Positions 60,943 through 64,000 of a stretch of 64,000 nucleotides of DNA are shown here, one piece after another. Made by a program: the position numbers and the translations under genes. Source of the DNA: Clytia hemisphaerica (Eukaryota; Cnidaria; Hydrozoa; Leptothecata; Clytiidae); contig CACVBU010000136.1 in NCBI GenBank assembly GCA_902728285.1, positions 464,713-528,712 on the forward strand. The letters run 5' to 3'. The notes under the pieces were generated by a model. That model made no database searches and had not been told where the DNA came from. It saw only the letters and a program-made list of their open reading frames with translations. Every line of letters begins with the position of its first letter. The stretch's first letter is position 1.

Positions 60943-61826
60943 CAGGGCTCGAAATAACGATATTTAGGTGGTCGGACACATTGTCCGATCAAAAATTGAT
61001 TTGGGTCGGACATGTCCTAAGGCTTTTTAAGTAAAATGGGTCGGACATTTCCGATTGATTTTTATGTATCGGACATTCGTCTTTCAATTTTCTTTCTAAA
61101 CAATTTTCTTTTAAAAGGTGTTATCCTATTAAATGGTAATTCAGTTTTGTGTTTACCGACTTTTTTCATCTTACTGCATTTTTCTGTTAACAATTATGAG
61201 TAATCTTTACTTGAATGAAAATACACCTGACAGACTACACTTACTTCCAAATCTATATACTTCAAGTCTAATACAAGCTTCTGATAGAATTTCACATTGA
61301 TCACGAAGAAGCTAAACAAATGCCAATTAATGGCCAGAAGCCTTTGATTTTTACTTGAAGCATGCCAGTGCTGCAAATAACGGCCGGTGACCGGTAATTA
61401 CCGGTCATTTTGTAGTGTCTACCGGTCATTCTGAGGCTCAGTTTTTCATTTTGTCCGGTTAAAATTTGAAGATTAGAGGCTTAGATAAATACTTAATAGC
61501 GCTTCTAATTAAAAGAGGAACAGTTTTCAAACTAAAATAGGTGTTTAACCAATCTAAGTCATCACATACTACAAATTTTCTAAGATGGTTCCACCAGACC
61601 CCCTGCTCGTTACACTCAACTCAAAAAAATTACCGGCCAACTGAAATTTCCTTATTTGCAGCACTGCATGCTTTCATTTGTTGAGAAAAAGCATCACACA
61701 AAATGAATATCTACCACTAATGATCGCAACTTTGAGAGTTTTTGTGTGTAAATAAAGAAGTTACTAATTCTATGTAAGCAATTGGGTCGGACAATGTCCG
61801 ATGTCCGACCGTTATTTCGAGCCCTG
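60943..61826. mobile_element. 884-bp TIR element containing another element
   Basis: Ends CAGGGCTCGAAATAACG and CGTTATTTCGAGCCCTG. Inner GGTCGGACA / TGTCCGACC words are also inverted. It contains 61366-61666. Confidence 0.85.
61366..61666. mobile_element. 301-bp TIR element nested in 60943-61826
   Basis: Ends CAGTGCTGCAAATAA and TTATTTGCAGCACTG, flanked by CATGC on both sides. Contains ACCGGTAATTACCGGTCATT-like palindromes. Confidence 0.85.
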
Positions 61827-62199
61827 TAAAAGATCCTGCATCGATGCAGAAACACAGCCAGAAAGAGATAACAAAACCCTGCCCGTTGTAAATTTGTTTA
61901 CATATGACTCGATTTTGCTATCCGCATTTCCAATAAAAACCAGTTGAAAACAAAACTAAACGAGTCACAGTGGGCTACTTATCGCAAGGGTGTCAAATAC
62001 CACGTGTTCAATAATAAAATCAACTTTTATTTGCAAAAACAGCAATAATTGCCAAAAACGGCAATTTTTATTTATTTACTTCTTTATTTTTCTGCTGATT
62101 CAGCATTTCATCGTTAAAAAAATTGCCATTTTCCGTAATAATTCCCAAAAAGAGCAATAATTGCAGTTTTTATCTTAAACACCCCACTGGTAGCTACGG

Positions 62200-63140
62200 C
62201 ACTGAATGAATCATGACTATGAGCCATATTTTAGGGATTATAATGAATTAAAAGCGCTTTATATTCTATTTACACTCTACATTGTTATATGACGGTCAAG
62301 GGAGAGCAAGGTGGATGCGTTAAAACCGGTGTTATGAAATCAGGCATTAAATGGCGGTGCTCCTCTTGTCTTGAAAAGCTTTGACTTACGCCGATATCTT
62401 ACTTTATATTCACGCCTTACGCCAATACGCCAAAAGAAATTACTGCCTTACGCCGAATATATTCAGCGTGCTGTTCACTAATTCCAGCTTGGCTGGAATG
62501 GTACCGTAACTTAGTCTAATGTCGACATGCCTGCCACGTGTGTCTAAATTTGGAACTGCGTGTGTCAATGTTCGATCGGAGAAATAAGTTTTACCAATGT
62601 CTAAACTTTTGACTATATCTAAAGAATTAGTAAACCTTTTTAAGATCTGTAAAAAGTTCTCTACTCCCAAATAGTTCTAGAATAAACCCTGAAAATCCCA
62701 AGATAATTGATAAAATATTAAATCTTTAAAGAAAGGTTGAAAATGAAAATTCATGAAGAAAAAACAAACCTTAAGCAAAGAAATTACCTTTATAGCTCAT
62801 TTTTCCATGAAAAATAGAAAAACTTTTGGATATTTGAGTTCCCCAAAAATTGTAGAATCTTTTAGTACATATGGCAAAAGAAAAAGAAATAATTTAAACC
62901 TTGAAATCAACTGAATTCTTTCAATAATCATAAACATCAAAAATACGTCCTTTCGCCATTTTGTTTTTTAAAAATGTGAAGTTGGAACTTCTTGTGACGT
63001 AACAAATAAATTTTCAACATCCAATGAAAATGCACGATTTGTATCACGCGGTAGAAAAAACTCACGTGACAGCAATTTCCGTAGAATGGACGTTCCGTTA
63101 TATTTATAGGATAAGAATACAAAGACATAACCAGGGGTTA
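62200..63140. other. Gene-free stretch
   Basis: No supported gene. A single repeat end (TACCGTAACTTAGTCTAATG) occurs near 62502, and a TCACGTGAC E-box at 63062-63070. Confidence 0.45.
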
Positions 63141-63146
63141 TATTAT

Positions 63147-63434
63147 TAGCTGGGGCTTCGTGAGGCTAAGCTTTTAGAGCAATGTTTTCGGTTTTTCTGA
63201 AGCATAATAAGATAGAGGAAGACCTACTGAAAAGGGGAAATTAGGGGAACAATTCTATCAAAAGTTATTGCCAAAGAAAGTCACCTTTTGAGGTCGAAAT
63301 TATGGTTTTCCTAGCATAACTTTTTATTGCAGTCCCCCTGTCCTATTCCGGTTTGACAACGGGTAGTCAAGTACATAACAAGCATACGGGAATGTTTACA
63401 CATGGACAGGATAAGTTCCCACGAAGCCCCCAGC
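63147..63434. mobile_element. Possible 288-bp TIR element
   Basis: TAGCTGGGGCTTCGTG at the left and CACGAAGCCCCCAGCA at the right; short arms and no clear target duplication. Confidence 0.5.
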
Positions 63435-63800
63435 AAGAACAAAAGTTGGATTTGGCTGAAAATGGCTGAAATTGAATCTTTGATATATTTCTTTTGGTAA
63501 AAGCTATGGTAATTCTGTTTGGCTATACGAAAAGCTTATTTATTCCTTGTCAAGATACTTTTTATTTGAAATTGGTTGCTTTACCAAACAAAAAGATATT
63601 AGAATGTCTTGACAGTTCATTTTGTCATTTTTGTGTCATTTTGGTCAGCTGAACGGATTGACGCAGCACAAGTGTTTCAACCGGTATTCCAACGAAGCCA
63701 TATTTTGGTGTGTACAGAAATTTTGCCCGCTCAAATCATCACAACAAAATGGTCAATCTCACTAATTGCGGCCACGGCATTTCCCTGGATAAAAATTCTG

Positions 63801-63810
63801 GTCACGTGAC
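63801..63810. promoter_or_regulatory. Palindromic E-box (GTCACGTGAC)
   Basis: A perfect CACGTG core with symmetrical flanks, as bound by USF/TFE-type bHLH-ZIP factors. The surrounding 63700-63900 is less AT-rich, so a promoter for a gene beyond the right edge is possible but unproven. Confidence 0.3.
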
Positions 63811-64000
63811 CATCGGTGATTTTAGACCAATGAAAACGCTTCATTTTCCCCGGATTAAAGTTGTGTCTACACTAACACGCGGGAAGTGGCTAGAAAAAGA
63901 GAGAAAAAACCGAGGGTCAAATTAAATTTTTCTCCCTTCTTGCGGCAAACATAAAAGACTTTAAGAGGCCATTTATTTAAGAAAGGGGTGTTATATCATA

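Noticed and set aside
63734-63925. MVNLTNCGHG... ORF as a first coding exon of a gene to the right
   Set aside because: No donor in a sensible position and no known family; only the E-box at 63801 is worth noting.

Overview
The window is eukaryotic and almost certainly from an early-branching animal. It is AT-rich, its genes are split by GT-AG introns of roughly 0.1 to 10 kb, and its introns and intergenic DNA are full of short terminal-inverted-repeat (TIR) elements, many nested in one another. The proteins are metazoan: a CTHRC1-type secreted collagen-like protein, SIL1, CHORDC1 and a kinesin. A cnidarian or sponge would fit, but I cannot name the species. I found no bacterial or viral gene, rRNA, CRISPR array or convincing tRNA.

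Four genes can be assembled exon by exon from recognisable protein and consistent splice phases. (1) Positions 1-23730, minus strand: a kinesin whose motor domain (1-3971) runs off the left edge. Upstream of it lie at least six good exons (and several weaker ones) that all hand over in phase 1. They include symmetrical cassettes and several possible first exons, so the same motor could carry many different N-termini. (2) Positions 34951-37526, plus strand: SIL1, the ER nucleotide-exchange factor for BiP, complete in five exons. (3) Positions 43902-53377, minus strand: CHORDC1 (CHORD-CHORD-CS co-chaperone), complete in twelve exons. (4) Positions 50005-52088, plus strand: a CTHRC1-like secreted protein lying entirely inside CHORDC1 intron 2 on the opposite strand.

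The regions 24-34.8 kb, 37.6-43.8 kb and 53.4-64 kb have no gene I can recognise, apart from one doubtful small membrane-protein ORF at 28066-28221. They hold the densest mobile-element record: TA-flanked MITEs of at least three families, a 1.6-kb TTAA-flanked element, nested palindromes, a 52-bp minisatellite just upstream of CHORDC1, and a rearranged second copy of part of the kinesin locus (58.0-59.6 kb) that carries an exact copy of a 33-nt kinesin micro-exon.

SIL1 and CHORDC1 are both chaperone co-factors (ER BiP and cytosolic HSP90), but they are about 6 kb apart on opposite strands and I infer no functional link.
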